DNA from: Oikopleura dioica
Taxonomy: Eukaryota; Chordata; Appendicularia; Copelata; Oikopleuridae
Assembly: GCA_907165135.1 (NCBI GenBank)
Contig: OU015568.1
Location: forward strand, 8,626,501 to 8,690,500
Length of the DNA: 64,000 nt
Direction of reading: 5' to 3'
In this document: positions 36,429 through 47,350 of the stretch, piece by piece
Layout: the number at the start of each line of letters is the position of its first letter
Position numbering within the stretch: the first letter of the stretch is position 1
Position numbers and translations under genes: made by a program
Notes under the pieces: model-generated
Database searches by the model: none
What the model was told of the DNA's origin: nothing
Seen by the model: the letters and a program-made list of their open reading frames with translations, nothing else

Positions 36429-39400
36429 ACGTATGCAACCAGAATTTGACAAATGTTATCCGGCAACTTTCCTGCCTCGCCGGCCATGCGGAAGAAATCC
36501 TCGGCGAGCATGCTGGCGAACTTTGGGTTCGAAACGAACGAATTCGCAAAATATCCGTTCGCGTAGATGCACTCACGGAGAAAATTAAAAGTCTAAATCC
36601 GAAAACATCAGGTAAGCAATCTTGAAATCATAGAAGAGTACCAAAACCGGATCAATATTTATCCGAATCTTAGATTAGCGGCTGCTAGTTTGATTTCATT
36701 AATCTTGAGATAATATTGAATAATATTCTAGCGGCGGAATAAATCTATTTTAAAACCAACCCGATTCTTATGTTATTTTTAGCGCAACTTCAAAACACGC
36801 CGCGGCGGGTCGTCTCCACTCCTCCTTTCAGGTCGCCCTCTCATGTAGAACGCCGTCTCTTCGCCATCAAAAGCCGTCCACAAAGGTCTGTCTCTTGCTA
36901 TAAATTCTTGATAGCGATGATTATCTTCAGTGTAGTCAGACTGCAGAGACAGCGTTTATTTTAAATGTCACAAAAAACGGCCGAGCTGGGGGATCGATTT
37001 TCTCGCGAAATAATCATCCCAGGGAACTCCCAAAGGGTGGAAATTGTAGCTAAGGGTCTAATCTGTGGCATGGTGGGGTTTAAAAATTCTAGAGATGAGT
37101 CATTATTGCGTAATTGACCTCTAAAGTTGAACTTCTCTAAAAATCGCCATTTTCCCTTTTCTAAAGGGCCGTTTCCCTTTTCTGAAAGAGAAGAACATCT
37201 TTCTAGACTCTCTCTCTCTTTTTTCCAGAATAAGGCCACCATTCAGGCCCCTTCGATAATTTCACGAAACTTAACTAAAAAAAAATAAAATAAAAACCAT
37301 AAAAAAACCAAAAATAGGGACAAAGTAAATTTTTAAATCAGATGGAGGTGGGCGGGGTTGGGGACGCAACTGAGAATGATCAACTCAGGCTCCTCCCGGC
37401 CTTTGTCAAGCCCCTTAAATTTGAAAATCAAGGGACGGGGCTGAAACGGCCCGAAGGGCCGTCAAGCCCCTTAAATTTGAAAATCAAGGGACGGGGCTGA
37501 AACGGCCCGAAGGGCCGTCAAGCCCCTTAAATTTGAAAATCAAGGGACGGGGCTGAAACGGCCCGAAGGGCCGTCAAGCCCTTAAATTTGAAAATCAAGG
37601 GACGGGGCTGAAACGGCCCGAAGGGCCGTCAAGCCCCTTAAATTTGAAAATCAAGGGACGGGGCTGAAACGGCCCGAAGGGCCGTCAAGCCCTTAAATTT
37701 GAAAATCAAGGGACGGGGCTGAAACGGCCCGAAGGGCCGTCAAGCCCTTAAATTTGAAAATCAAGGGACGGGGCTGAAACGGCCCGAAGGGCCGTCAAGC
37801 CCCTTAAATTTGAAAATCAAGGGACGGGGCTGAAACGGCCCGAAGGGCCGTCAAGCCCCTTAAATTTGAAAATCAAGGGACGGGGCTGAAACGGCCCGAA
37901 GGGCCGTCAAGCCCCTTAAATTTGAAAATCAAGGGACGGGGCTGAAACGGCCCGAAGGGCCGTCAAGCCCTTAAATTTGAAAATCAAGGGACGGGGCTGA
38001 AACGGCCCGAAGGGCCGTCAAGCCCCTTAAATTTGAAAATCAAGGGACGGGGCTGAAACGGCCCGAAGGGCCGTCAAGCCCCTTAAATTTGAAAATCAAG
38101 GGACGGGGCTGAAACGGCCCGAAGGGCCGTCAAGCCCCTTAAATTTGAAAATCAAGGGACGGGGCTGAAACGGCCCGAAGGGCCGTCAAGCCCCTTAAAT
38201 TTGAAAATCAAGGGACGGGGCTGAAACGGCCCGAAGGGCCGTCAAGCCCTTAAATTTGAAAATCAAGGGACGGGGCTGAAACGGCCCGAAGGGCCGTCAA
38301 GCCCCTTAAATTTGAAAATCAAGGGACGGGGCTGAAACGGCCCGAAGGGCCGTCAAGCCCCTTAAATTTGAAAATCAAGGGACGGGGCTGAAACGGCCCG
38401 AAGGGCCGTCAAGCCCCTTAAATTTGAAAATCAAGGGACGGGGCTGAAACGGCCCGAAGGGCCGTCAAGCCCCTTAAATTTGAAAATCAAGGGACGGGGC
38501 TGAAACGGCCCGAAGGGCCGTCAAGCCCTTAAATTTGAAAATCAAGGGACGGGGCTGAAACGGCCCGAAGGGCCGTCAAGCCCCTTAAATTTGAAAATCA
38601 AGGGACGGGGCTGAAACGGCCCGAAGGGCCGTCAAGCCCCTTAAATTTGAAAATCAAGGGACGGGGCTGAAACGGCCCGAAGGGCCGTCAAGCCCCTTAA
38701 ATTTGAAAATCAAGGGACGGGGCTGAAACGGCCCGAAGGGCCGTCAAGCCCCTTAAATTTGAAAATCAAGGGACGGGGCTGAAACGGCCCGAAGGGCCGT
38801 CAAGCCCCTTAAATTTGAAAATCAAGGGACGGGGCTGAAACGGCCCGAAGGGCCGTCAAGCCCCTTAAATTTGAAAATCAAGGGACGGGGCTGAAACGGC
38901 CCGAAGGGCCGTCAAGCCCTTAAATTTGAAAATCAAGGGACGGGGCTGAAACGGCCCGAAGGGCCGTCAAGCCCCTTAAATTTGAAAATCAAGGGACGGG
39001 GCTGAAACGGCCCGAAGGGCCGTCAAGCCCCTTAAATTTGAAAATCAAGGGACGGGGCTGAAACGGCCCGAAGGGCCGTCAAGCCCCTTAAATTTGAAAA
39101 TCAAGGGACGGGGCTGAAACGGCCCGAAGGGCCGTCAAGCCCCTTTAATTTGAAAATCAAGGGACGGGGCTGAAACGGCCCGAAGGGCCGTCAAGCCCCT
39201 TAAATTTGAAAATCAAGGGACGGGGCTGAAACGGCCCGAAGGGCCGTCAAGCCCCTTAAATTTGAAAATCAAGGGACGGGGCTGAAACGGCCCGAAGGGC
39301 CGTCAAGCCCCTTAAATTTGAAAATCAAGGGACGGGGCTGAAACGGCCCGAAGGGCCGTCAAGCCCCTTAAATTTGAAAATCAAGGGACGGGGCTGAAAC

Positions 39401-42400
39401 GGCCCGAAGGGCCGTCAAGCCCTTAAATTTGAAAATCAAGGGACGGGGCTGAAACGGCCCGAAGGGCCGTCAAGCCCCTTAAATTTGAAAATCAAGGGAC
39501 GGGGCTGAAACGGCCCGAAGGGCCGTCAAGCCCCTTAAATTTGAAAATCAAGGGACGGGGCTGAAACGGCCCGAAGGGCCGTCAAGCCCCTTAAATTTGA
39601 AAATCAAGGGACGGGGCTGAAACGGCCCGAAGGGCCGTCAAGCCCCTTAAATTTGAAAATCAAGGGACGGGGCTGAAACGGCCCGAAGGGCCGTCAAGCC
39701 CCTTAAATTTGAAAATCAAGGGACGGGGCTGAAACGGCCCGAAGGGCCGTCAAGCCCCTTAAATTTGAAAATCAAGGGACGGGGCTGAAACGGCCCGAAG
39801 GGCCGTCAAGCCCCTTAAATTTGAAAATCAAGGGACGGGGCTGAAACGGCCCGAAGGGCCGTCAAGCCCCTTAAATTTGAAAATCAAGGGACGGGGCTGA
39901 AACGGCCCGAAGGGCCGTCAAGCCCCTTAAATTTGAAAATCAAGGGACGGGGCTGAAACGGCCCGAAGGGCCGTCAAGCCCCTTAAATTTGAAAATCAAG
40001 GGACGGGGCTGAAACGGCCCGAAGGGCCGTCAAGCCCCTTAAATTTGAAAATCAAGGGACGGGGCTGAAACGGCCCGAAGGGCCGTCAAGCCCCTTAAAT
40101 TTGAAAATCAAGGGACGGGGCTGAAACGGCCCGAAGGGCCGTCAAGCCCCTTAAATTTGAAAATCAAGGGACGGGGCTGAAACGGCCCGAAACATTAATT
40201 TTTATCAAAAAAGAGTCGAAAAACCATTGAAAATGGTGTATCAGATGTAAAGTTTTGATATTTTGGGGTCAATCGAGGTCATGTGACCTCAGATGACCTT
40301 TTATGTTCGTTTATTTTAATCAGCATCAAAAAACAATCAAAATGATGTATGGGACATTATAGTTCCTTGCAGAAAGAAATGAAAGGTCATTTGAGGTCAG
40401 GTGACCTCAACTGACCTCAGACGAAAAAAAGGAAGAAAAATGACGTCGATTGATGGTAAAATCGACGTTTCTATCAATATTATATGTAATTACTCTATAT
40501 CAGGATGAATTACGTAATATTACGTAATTATGACTTATCACTAGAACTTATAAACCCCCCTAAGCCACAGATTAGACCCTAAGCTACAATTTGCGCCCTT
40601 GGGGGACTCTCCATGATGGATATTCTCGGAGAAAATGGATCCCCCAACTTCTGTGACATTTAAAATAAACGCTGTCAGAGCAAGTTGAACATCAACGAGG
40701 ATCCGTTACTTCAGCCATTTGAAGTGAGAAATGGACGATCTGGATCGATGATCAGGCCTAGGTCGCTTGAAAGCGATATTCTTCTCTTATCACTGCCACG
40801 GTACGTATTCTTGAAATCGTGGATCATTTGCGAAAGCTGGTCAATACGCCCAAAGCCCTTTTTCCACCATTTGACTACTGTTTCAGACAAAATTCCGCAC
40901 AATCCAATTCTCCACTGACGCAAATGATAATCAACCCACCAAGTACTCGTCCATCCGAGTCGCTCCCCTCTCCAATCTTCGGCAATCATCAACAAGTCGA
41001 TCCTACCGACCCGCAAAGAACAATCAGAAGAACAAACACGACCGCCACATGTGGCGCCGCTCAATTACCACCGAGCAAAGGCCGTCTCCTCCTTGATTCC
41101 GACGCTTCGACATCCCCGGAGCGGTCCAAGACCACCCATTCTGTTTCTGACATTCATGGCTTCGGTGACACGCGGCTTGCGCTGGTCCGGCGGTCGATGA
41201 TCGCACGGCGCACCCAGCAGCGACTCAGAGAGAAGCGCAGACGAAATCGAACGGTCGCACTTTCGCCTGAAGATGATCGAAGATCCAGCTTTATATCTAC
41301 TTTTCTCGATCAGAAATCGTTAGAAGACAGGTCCACACAAATCCCAAGCCAGCCGTCAACCCTTTCGAAAGAAGCAGAAGAAGCCACCAAGCAGCCTGAA
41401 AAACTGGGCGATCTAAACTCGACACTGACGGCCACTTCTCCAACGCAAATTAAAGAACCGCTAAATATGAACAGCTTGGTGCTACAGGCAGAAAACAATG
41501 AAAGCTCTTCCGGTTATTGGACGGGAGGCAGCACGATTCAAACTCTTCCTGATCGCTGTGTGCAAGAACTGAACGATCATAACCTCATGAAGCACAACTC
41601 TCGCTTCAATAATCACTCCTCCATCAGCGACCATCGCACCTTCTCTCCCCTGCTACAATCAGCAAAATCAGAATTCAGCACGACGGATTCCGAGCCGCTC
41701 CTCTTCGCGCGTCCCAAACCACCACCACCCTCACGCTCAGATTCAATCCCAAACTCGCACTCTGACTCGCAACCGCAAAGTCCCTCGCCCGAGCCGCTCT
41801 TGATTGAAAGGCCCTCGACACTCGTTGGTCTATCGGACAGCTACTTGAGCGCTGTCAATAGCTGCGAAATGTCTGTACTGACGCCGTCTGACGCTTCAGA
41901 ATCAGGCATTTCCTCAAATTTGGAGCAGTTCGCTTTTCCATCTCCTCCAAAGGTAACAAATATTATCACCCAAAAAATGCTATTTCTATTTCTAGAACAT
42001 CCCAAAATCGCCAACTAAAAATCCCCTCCCACCATCGTCTTGCAATCCAATGCAAGATGAACTAGCTGCGCGACTTTTCCACCGCCGCTCAAAGATCGAA
42101 CGAATTGAAAACGGCGAAGAAGAGGCATTTGAAAAGCCTGCTAGAACCTTCTCTTCACCAGAGCCAGAAAAGGTTTCTCTTTCGCCAGTTTCAAGCCCTA
42201 GAAAAGTCTCACCGAAGAAGATTCTTTTCGGAGCCCCCTCAAGCCCGGCGAAAAGTGACAGCACGCTAGAAGAAGACTCGATAGGAAAAGGTCGAAAGTA
42301 CACTGATAAGATTTTCTTGCTAAGCAACCAAAAAAAAAGCTCTTTTCTTTCAACCTTTCGAAAGAAATCACTGTCATCGAGAATCCCAACCGGGCTTTAT

Positions 42401-43132
42401 CAGATACTTCTGAAACCGAGCCGCTGCCAAAACCGGAAGACGATGAAGTCTTCGAACGAACCTCTTCCCCTGCTTCACTTTCCCCAATCCGTTCTTCGTC
42501 AGTTTCGCCTGGAAGAAGACCAGCTGGACTTGGCTTAGGCTTGAGAGCCACTCAAAGCTTATCTTCTAGAGGCCGCTCGGATTCAAGACGCGCGAAGAAT
42601 CTCTTGACAAAGGTTCATATCTTGCCAAAGAAGCGGCCAATAAAAATGATTTTAGAATAACACAGCGAATTTCAAATCCCTTCTTCTCCAAAACATCTCA
42701 GGAGGATCAAAGAAAGATCGAATATCCGCCGCAGAAAGACTCAAAGTTCAACCTGGCCAAACTCTTCAGGATCTTTACAAGCCAAAATCAGACTCAGCAT
42801 CAAGTCCGAATCGGTCAAAATCGGAGTCATTAACAACTGATCAAAGGTATCATCAAGCCTTTTTTCTCAACGATTACAGTAATTTTAGCCCGAAAAGACG
42901 GAACAAATCGAAAAACCGCTTCAACTCGGCCCACCGCCTGACCTCTATCGTTGAAGAAAAAGACCTCCAAGCGGCGAAAGAATTCTATCAAAACAACTAC
43001 TGTAATACAAACGGAGACAACTGTAACGATTCTACCGCTACTGCAAAAACGGAAAACTGTACTACCACTAATGACAACTGTACGAGCTCAGAACAACCCG
43101 CCGCCGATCAAAAGAATCAGACAGCAGTTTGA
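36429..43132 (+). CDS. Nance-Horan syndrome (NHS) family protein, 5' exon(s) not identified
   Basis: Eight exons are visible: 36429-36611, 36783-36885, 40681-40800, 40887-41952, 41996-42290, 42365-42612, 42656-42846, 42889-43132. Exon 1 encodes NLTNVIRQLSCLAGHAEEIL, a WAVE-homology domain helix shared by NHS and WASF proteins. The long Ser/Pro-rich middle, DELAARLFHRRSKIERIE, a block FKSLLLQN...RISAAERLK and the C-terminal RFNSAHRLTSIVEE favour NHS over WASF, which would end in polyproline and VCA. NHS proteins regulate actin and cell shape by replacing WAVE in a WAVE-like complex. The exon 41996-42290 junction uses the acceptor at 42364 rather than the nearer AG, because only that keeps the frame. 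A 3.8-kb intron (36886-40680) contains a satellite array. Confidence 0.75.
36886..37404. other. 5' part of the large NHS intron
   Basis: About 520 bases between the exon ending at 36885 and the satellite. It includes a CT-rich run near 37205-37225. No coding signal fits either strand. Confidence 0.4.
37405..40191. repeat. 56-bp hairpin satellite, about 50 copies
   Basis: The unit is 56 bp (55 bp in copies lacking one C). Each holds CGGCCC-GAA-GGGCCG, a perfect 6-bp stem with a 3-base loop, and a second dyad, GCCCC...GGGGC, around an AT-rich segment with TTAAATTTGAAAATC. Copies are almost identical across 2.8 kb; the visible variants are C3/C4 and one TTTAA for TTAAA near 39142. There are no conserved spacers, so it is not a CRISPR array. 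It lies wholly inside an NHS intron. Confidence 0.97.
40276..40417. promoter_or_regulatory. clustered AGGTCA palindromes
   Basis: AGGTCA-tg-TGACCT lies at 40276-40289. A larger dyad lies at 40384-40417: AGGTCA, 4 bases, AGGTCA, gg, TGACCT, 4 bases, TGACCT. AGGTCA is the nuclear-receptor half-site, and inverted repeats with a 2-base spacer occur twice. They flank the satellite in the NHS intron. Function is inferred from motif density alone. Confidence 0.4.
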
Positions 43133-43759
43133 TTGCTTTTTATTTAATTAGTAGTAATTATTATTTAAATCTTATCCTGTTTCATTACGTTTTTTTTTTC
43201 TTATCGTTCGAGTACTTTTTGTATATTTGAAATTCGCAACATCAAATTTTCCGTGCCTTGTTCAAACAAAGAATATCTAGCGCCTAAACTTTTTCAACTC
43301 TTTATTTCCATCCTCGCTTCTTGAAACATAAAAATTAATTTGCTTATATAAAAAATAAATGGTGAATAACTGAACTTTCATTTCTGTCGCTTGCTCTTTC
43401 CCTAAATTACAAAAGAATTTACATTTGCTTCTCTTAAAAAAACATCATCGTTTCAGACCTTGCTTCTTGAAATCATTCCGTACTTTCCATATTGAAATTA
43501 ATAAATTATTAAAAATCACCCTCTTTTCTTTTTTTCTTAAATTGTAAGTCATGAAATGAGTTTACTTCTGACTTTCTTACTTTGTTTACCTAAAGCTCGT
43601 CGCATTGCTCATTTTATAGTTCCCTGGGGAATCGTACGCGCTGTCATTGTATTGATTTCGCACCCCGAGTTTCCCCTCTGGCCGCACATCTTATTTTTCT
43701 TTTTATTCAGAAGCGAAGTGGACTGAGGGAGTAGAGAAGCCTCTGTTTCGCTATCTAAA
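43133..43759. other. NHS 3' region and V-ATPase promoter region
   Basis: T-rich intergenic sequence. An AATAAA-type hexamer near 43355 probably ends NHS transcripts. I see no gene. Confidence 0.45.
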
Positions 43760-46700
43760 ATGTCGTCGATTCTTCGGTCGGAAGAGATGTGCCTAGCACA
43801 GCTCTTCTTGCAGGTAAGAAAACTCAAGTTTAGACCGATGATTTTATTCAAATTTTGATAAAATTGGCTTTCGTTTCATTTTTTCCTAGTCCGATGCCGC
43901 TTATTCCTGCATTTCTGAGCTTGGCGAACTTGGTCTGGTTCAATTTCGCGACTTGAACGCTGATGTCTCCGCGTTCCAGCGCAAGTTTGTTCCAGAACTT
44001 CGCCGCTGCGACGAGATGGAAAGAAAACTTCGCTACTTGGAAGAAGAGCTTCAAAAGCCGATATTCCGGTCATCGACAACAATGAGAGTCCCGAAGCTCC
44101 CTTGCCTAAGGAAACGCTTCCTTTGGAAAACGACCTGGAACAGCTGGAGAAGCAGATGCGCGAAGTCTCGCAGAATCAAGAACAGCTAAATAAGAACTTT
44201 TCTGAATTGACGGAGCTCAAGCACGTTCTCCGAAAAACCCAGGTCAGTCTGAGCAAGTAGCCATCTTTCAACCCCTTTTCAGAGCTTTTTCGAAGAAGCC
44301 CAAGACTTCGCAGCGCAACGACCGGGCGCTGTCGATCCCGAAACTGGCGAAGAAGAAAGAATTCGGTTACTGAACAGGCCCGCTCACTTCAGATCCATTA
44401 AAAACTTTCATATTGTTATTTTTCATGTTTCACGCGGCTCTGATTTGCTGCACGAGGAAAAACGCATTCGGAAACAAAAAATCGGCCAAGGCGTTTTTCT
44501 TTCTTAATTTTCTTGTCACGTGCATGTTCTTATTTGATGATTACCCATTCCAAGTATTCTCCGAGCATGAAACCTTCAACTATATTTGGTGAATTTTGAT
44601 TAATCTCCTCGTATTCGTCTTGTAAGTCTGTATAAGTCTGATTGTTCATTCTTCGTTTCCATTTTGGGCCGATTAGGTGTTGGCTTAGCCGCTCACAATT
44701 GACGGTACTAGTCGCTTCCGCTTGAAAATTGTGTGTAGGGGAAAAGGTGCTAAACAAATCACGTATCAGTATCAATTTTTACGCAAAAAACTAGAATAGT
44801 GGGTAGATCATCGGCCCTTGCCACATCTTCTTTGGATTGTAATTGAGCCCAAGAATAGCACTGGACATGAGGAGATGTCTACCAATCCTCTTCGACTTGG
44901 ATTCATTGCTGGAGTCATTGTCCGAGAGCGCATTCCGCTCTTTGAACGAATACTCTGGCGAGCCTGCCGAGGTTAGAATTCCGTTTCGATCGATTTGTTT
45001 TAAGAAATGTTTCTTAGGAAATGTATTTTTGCGTCACATCGAAATCGATACACCCCTGAAAGACCCTGTTACTGGACATGAAGTTCACAAGTCCGTGTTT
45101 ATCATCTTTTACCAAGGTATTCCCCAAAGCGTAGATTCACTTTTGCAAGACTTTTCTAGGTGAACAGCTCAGAAGCCGAACAAAGAAAATCTGCGAGTCG
45201 CTCAAAGCCTCGATCTATCCCTGCCCGGAAAACCCTCAAGAGCGCCGCGAAGTCGCTATGAATGTCATGACCCGTATCCAAGACCTCGATCAAGTTCTGA
45301 AAACGACGAACGAGCAGCGAAATCGCATCCTCGCCCAGGTCGCGCGAAACATTCGAGTCTGGTTCATCAAGGTTCGAAAAGTCGCTGCAATTTACCACTC
45401 GCTGAATATGTTCTCCGTTGATCTTGGTCAACGATGCCTGATTGGCGAAATCTGGTGCCCAGTGGCTGAGATTGATCGGATACAACTAGCCCTGCGTCGT
45501 GGAACTGAGCGCTGCGGAGCTTCTGTCAACTCCATTCTTCACCGAATCAAGACGAACATGACCCCTCCGACGTATTTCCGCACGGACAAATTCACCACCG
45601 GTTTCCAGGCCATCATCGAAGCCTATGGCGTCGCTGACTACCGCGAAATTAACCCTGCTTTCTTTACCATCATCTCGTTCCCGTTCCTCTACGGAGTTAT
45701 GTTCGGTGATATGGGCCACGGAATCATCATGGCTTTGGTCGCTGCATTCATGTGTTGGAAGGAAAATGAAATCGGGCGGAAAAAGGACTTGAACGAAATG
45801 ATCGAGATCTTGTTTAGCGGACGCTATATCATTCTGCTCATGGGCTTGTTCTCTACCTACGCCGGTTTTATCTACAACGATATTTTCTCCAAATCTTTGA
45901 ATATCTTCGGCTCTTACTGGACTGTCAGTGACCAACCGGGCATAGAAGATTGGCTGAAAACTGCTCCCGCTGAATCTACGATCCAATTGAACCCGAACTA
46001 CACCTCTGACGGCCCGTATCCTTATGGAATGGACCCGATCTGGCAGCTTTCTAGCAATAAGATCGTCTTCATCGACTCGTTCAAGATGAAGGGCTCCGTT
46101 ATCTTGGGAGTCACTCACATGTGCTTTGGCTTGGTTCTTTCTTACTTTAACCACAAGCACTTCAACGATCACGTGACGATCATTTGGGAGTGGATTCCTC
46201 GATGTCTCTTCATGGGCTGCATCTTCGTCTATCTCTGCTTGACTATCTTCATCAAGTGGATATTCTGGGATGCAACGACTTCTGGCAGTGCTCCTTCTTT
46301 GTTGATCAATCTTATTGGCATGTTCATGTTGAAGACTCCAACAAAGGATGATAACACATGGGTCTACGGTTCCCTAAATGCTGACGGAGAAGCGACGGCG
46401 CAAGGATTGGTTCAGAAGTTCTTGCTTTTCATCGCCTTTGCCAGCTTGCCAGTTATGCTCTGTGCCAAGCCGTACATCAAGTACAAGGAGTGGAAGGACC
46501 GACGAAACCGGAGCACGGCCAATTTTGGCGGAGTCCGAGTTGAAATCGAAGGCAACGACGATACAGAAGGAATCCTCGACGGAGACGAGCTTGCGCGTGA
46601 AAACACTCAAGAACAGCCTCAAGAAGAAGTTGAAGAGTTCGATATCGGCGGAATGGCGATTCTGCAGATTATTCACACGATCGAATTCGCGCTTGGTTGC

Positions 46701-47065
46701 ATTTCGCACACTGCTTCTTACCTTCGTCTCTGGGCCCTGTCCTTGGCTCACGCTGAGTTGTCGGAAGTCCTTTGGAACATGGTTTTGAAAATGGGTCTTT
46801 CTATGTCTAGCTCTGGCTCTGTCGGTGCGATCATGAGCTATTTGGTCTTCTGGGCTTTCGCATGTCTCTCTGTTGGTATTCTCATTTGCATGGAAGGTAT
46901 TAGAGCTCTTATCAGGACGAATTTTAATTATTTTTTCAAGGTCTTTCTGCATTCTTGCACGCGATGCGTCTCCACTGGGTCGAGTTCAACGACAAGTTCT
47001 ACCACGGAGAAGGAATCATCTTCAAACCCTTCTACTTCCAGTCAATTTTGTCCGGTGAAGAGTAG
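43760..47065 (+). CDS. ATP6V0A: V-type proton ATPase subunit a (116 kDa), with a one-base frame break
   Basis: Seven exons: 43760-43813, 43890-44242, 44283-44371, 44859-44971, 45018-45116, 45160-46896, 46941-47065. With one base restored the product is 856 residues, as expected for subunit a. Hallmarks are [60 protein letters not shown] and [19 protein letters not shown], which holds the half-channel arginine essential for proton flow. The C-terminus is eight transmembrane helices. The protein sits in the V0 sector of endolysosomal or plasma-membrane proton pumps. In exon 2 the A4 run at 44053-44056 should be A5 to keep LQKADIP; as written the frame breaks there. The 44372-44858 intron appears to be GA-AG. 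Confidence 0.95.
44530..44775 (-). CDS. possible nested minus-strand frame in a V-ATPase intron
   Basis: Inside the 487-nt intron a minus-strand open frame of up to 81 codons (no ATG at its start; first in-frame ATG gives about 39 residues) reads [17 protein letters not shown] and ends LEWVIIK. The composition is protein-like and an acceptor-like tract precedes part of it. No family is recognised. It could be a nested micro-gene, a captured fragment or chance. Confidence 0.2.
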   Translation of the reverse strand: MILIRDLFSTFSPTHNFQAEATSTVNCERLSQHLIGPKWKRRMNNQTYTDLQDEYEEINQNSPNIVEGFMLGEYLEWVIIK

Positions 47066-47173
47066 ACTTCATTCATTATTTAATCATTATTTCACATGTA
47101 TCGTCACAATTATATTCTGTCATCGTTCGTTCGAATTTCTTCATTTCAAAATTTATCTTATCAACATTTCGGC

Positions 47174-47179
47174 AATAAA
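47174..47179 (+). terminator. AATAAA polyadenylation signal of V-ATPase a
   Basis: AATAAA lies about 110 bases after the V-ATPase stop in AT-rich sequence. Confidence 0.5.
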
Positions 47180-47350
47180 TATAAACTCCTCATAAAATCA
47201 TCCTTCAAGATATTCGTAAAAACTGATATCTGATCTTGCGAGAAGTGTTTTCTGTGAAAGGATTGAAAAAGAAGTTTTTATGATTGTTTTCGTTGACATT
47301 TAGCAGCTAAGCTTGGTGAAAGGCGAAGGAGGCTGGTAGTGAAACAGAGA

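Noticed and set aside
37405-40191. Regular array resembling CRISPR
   Set aside because: There is no unique spacer between units: whole 56-bp units are near identical, and the context is an animal intron.
45486-46172. 228-codon minus-strand frame inside V-ATPase a
   Set aside because: It is a shadow of the conserved sense frame, with low-complexity composition and no motifs.
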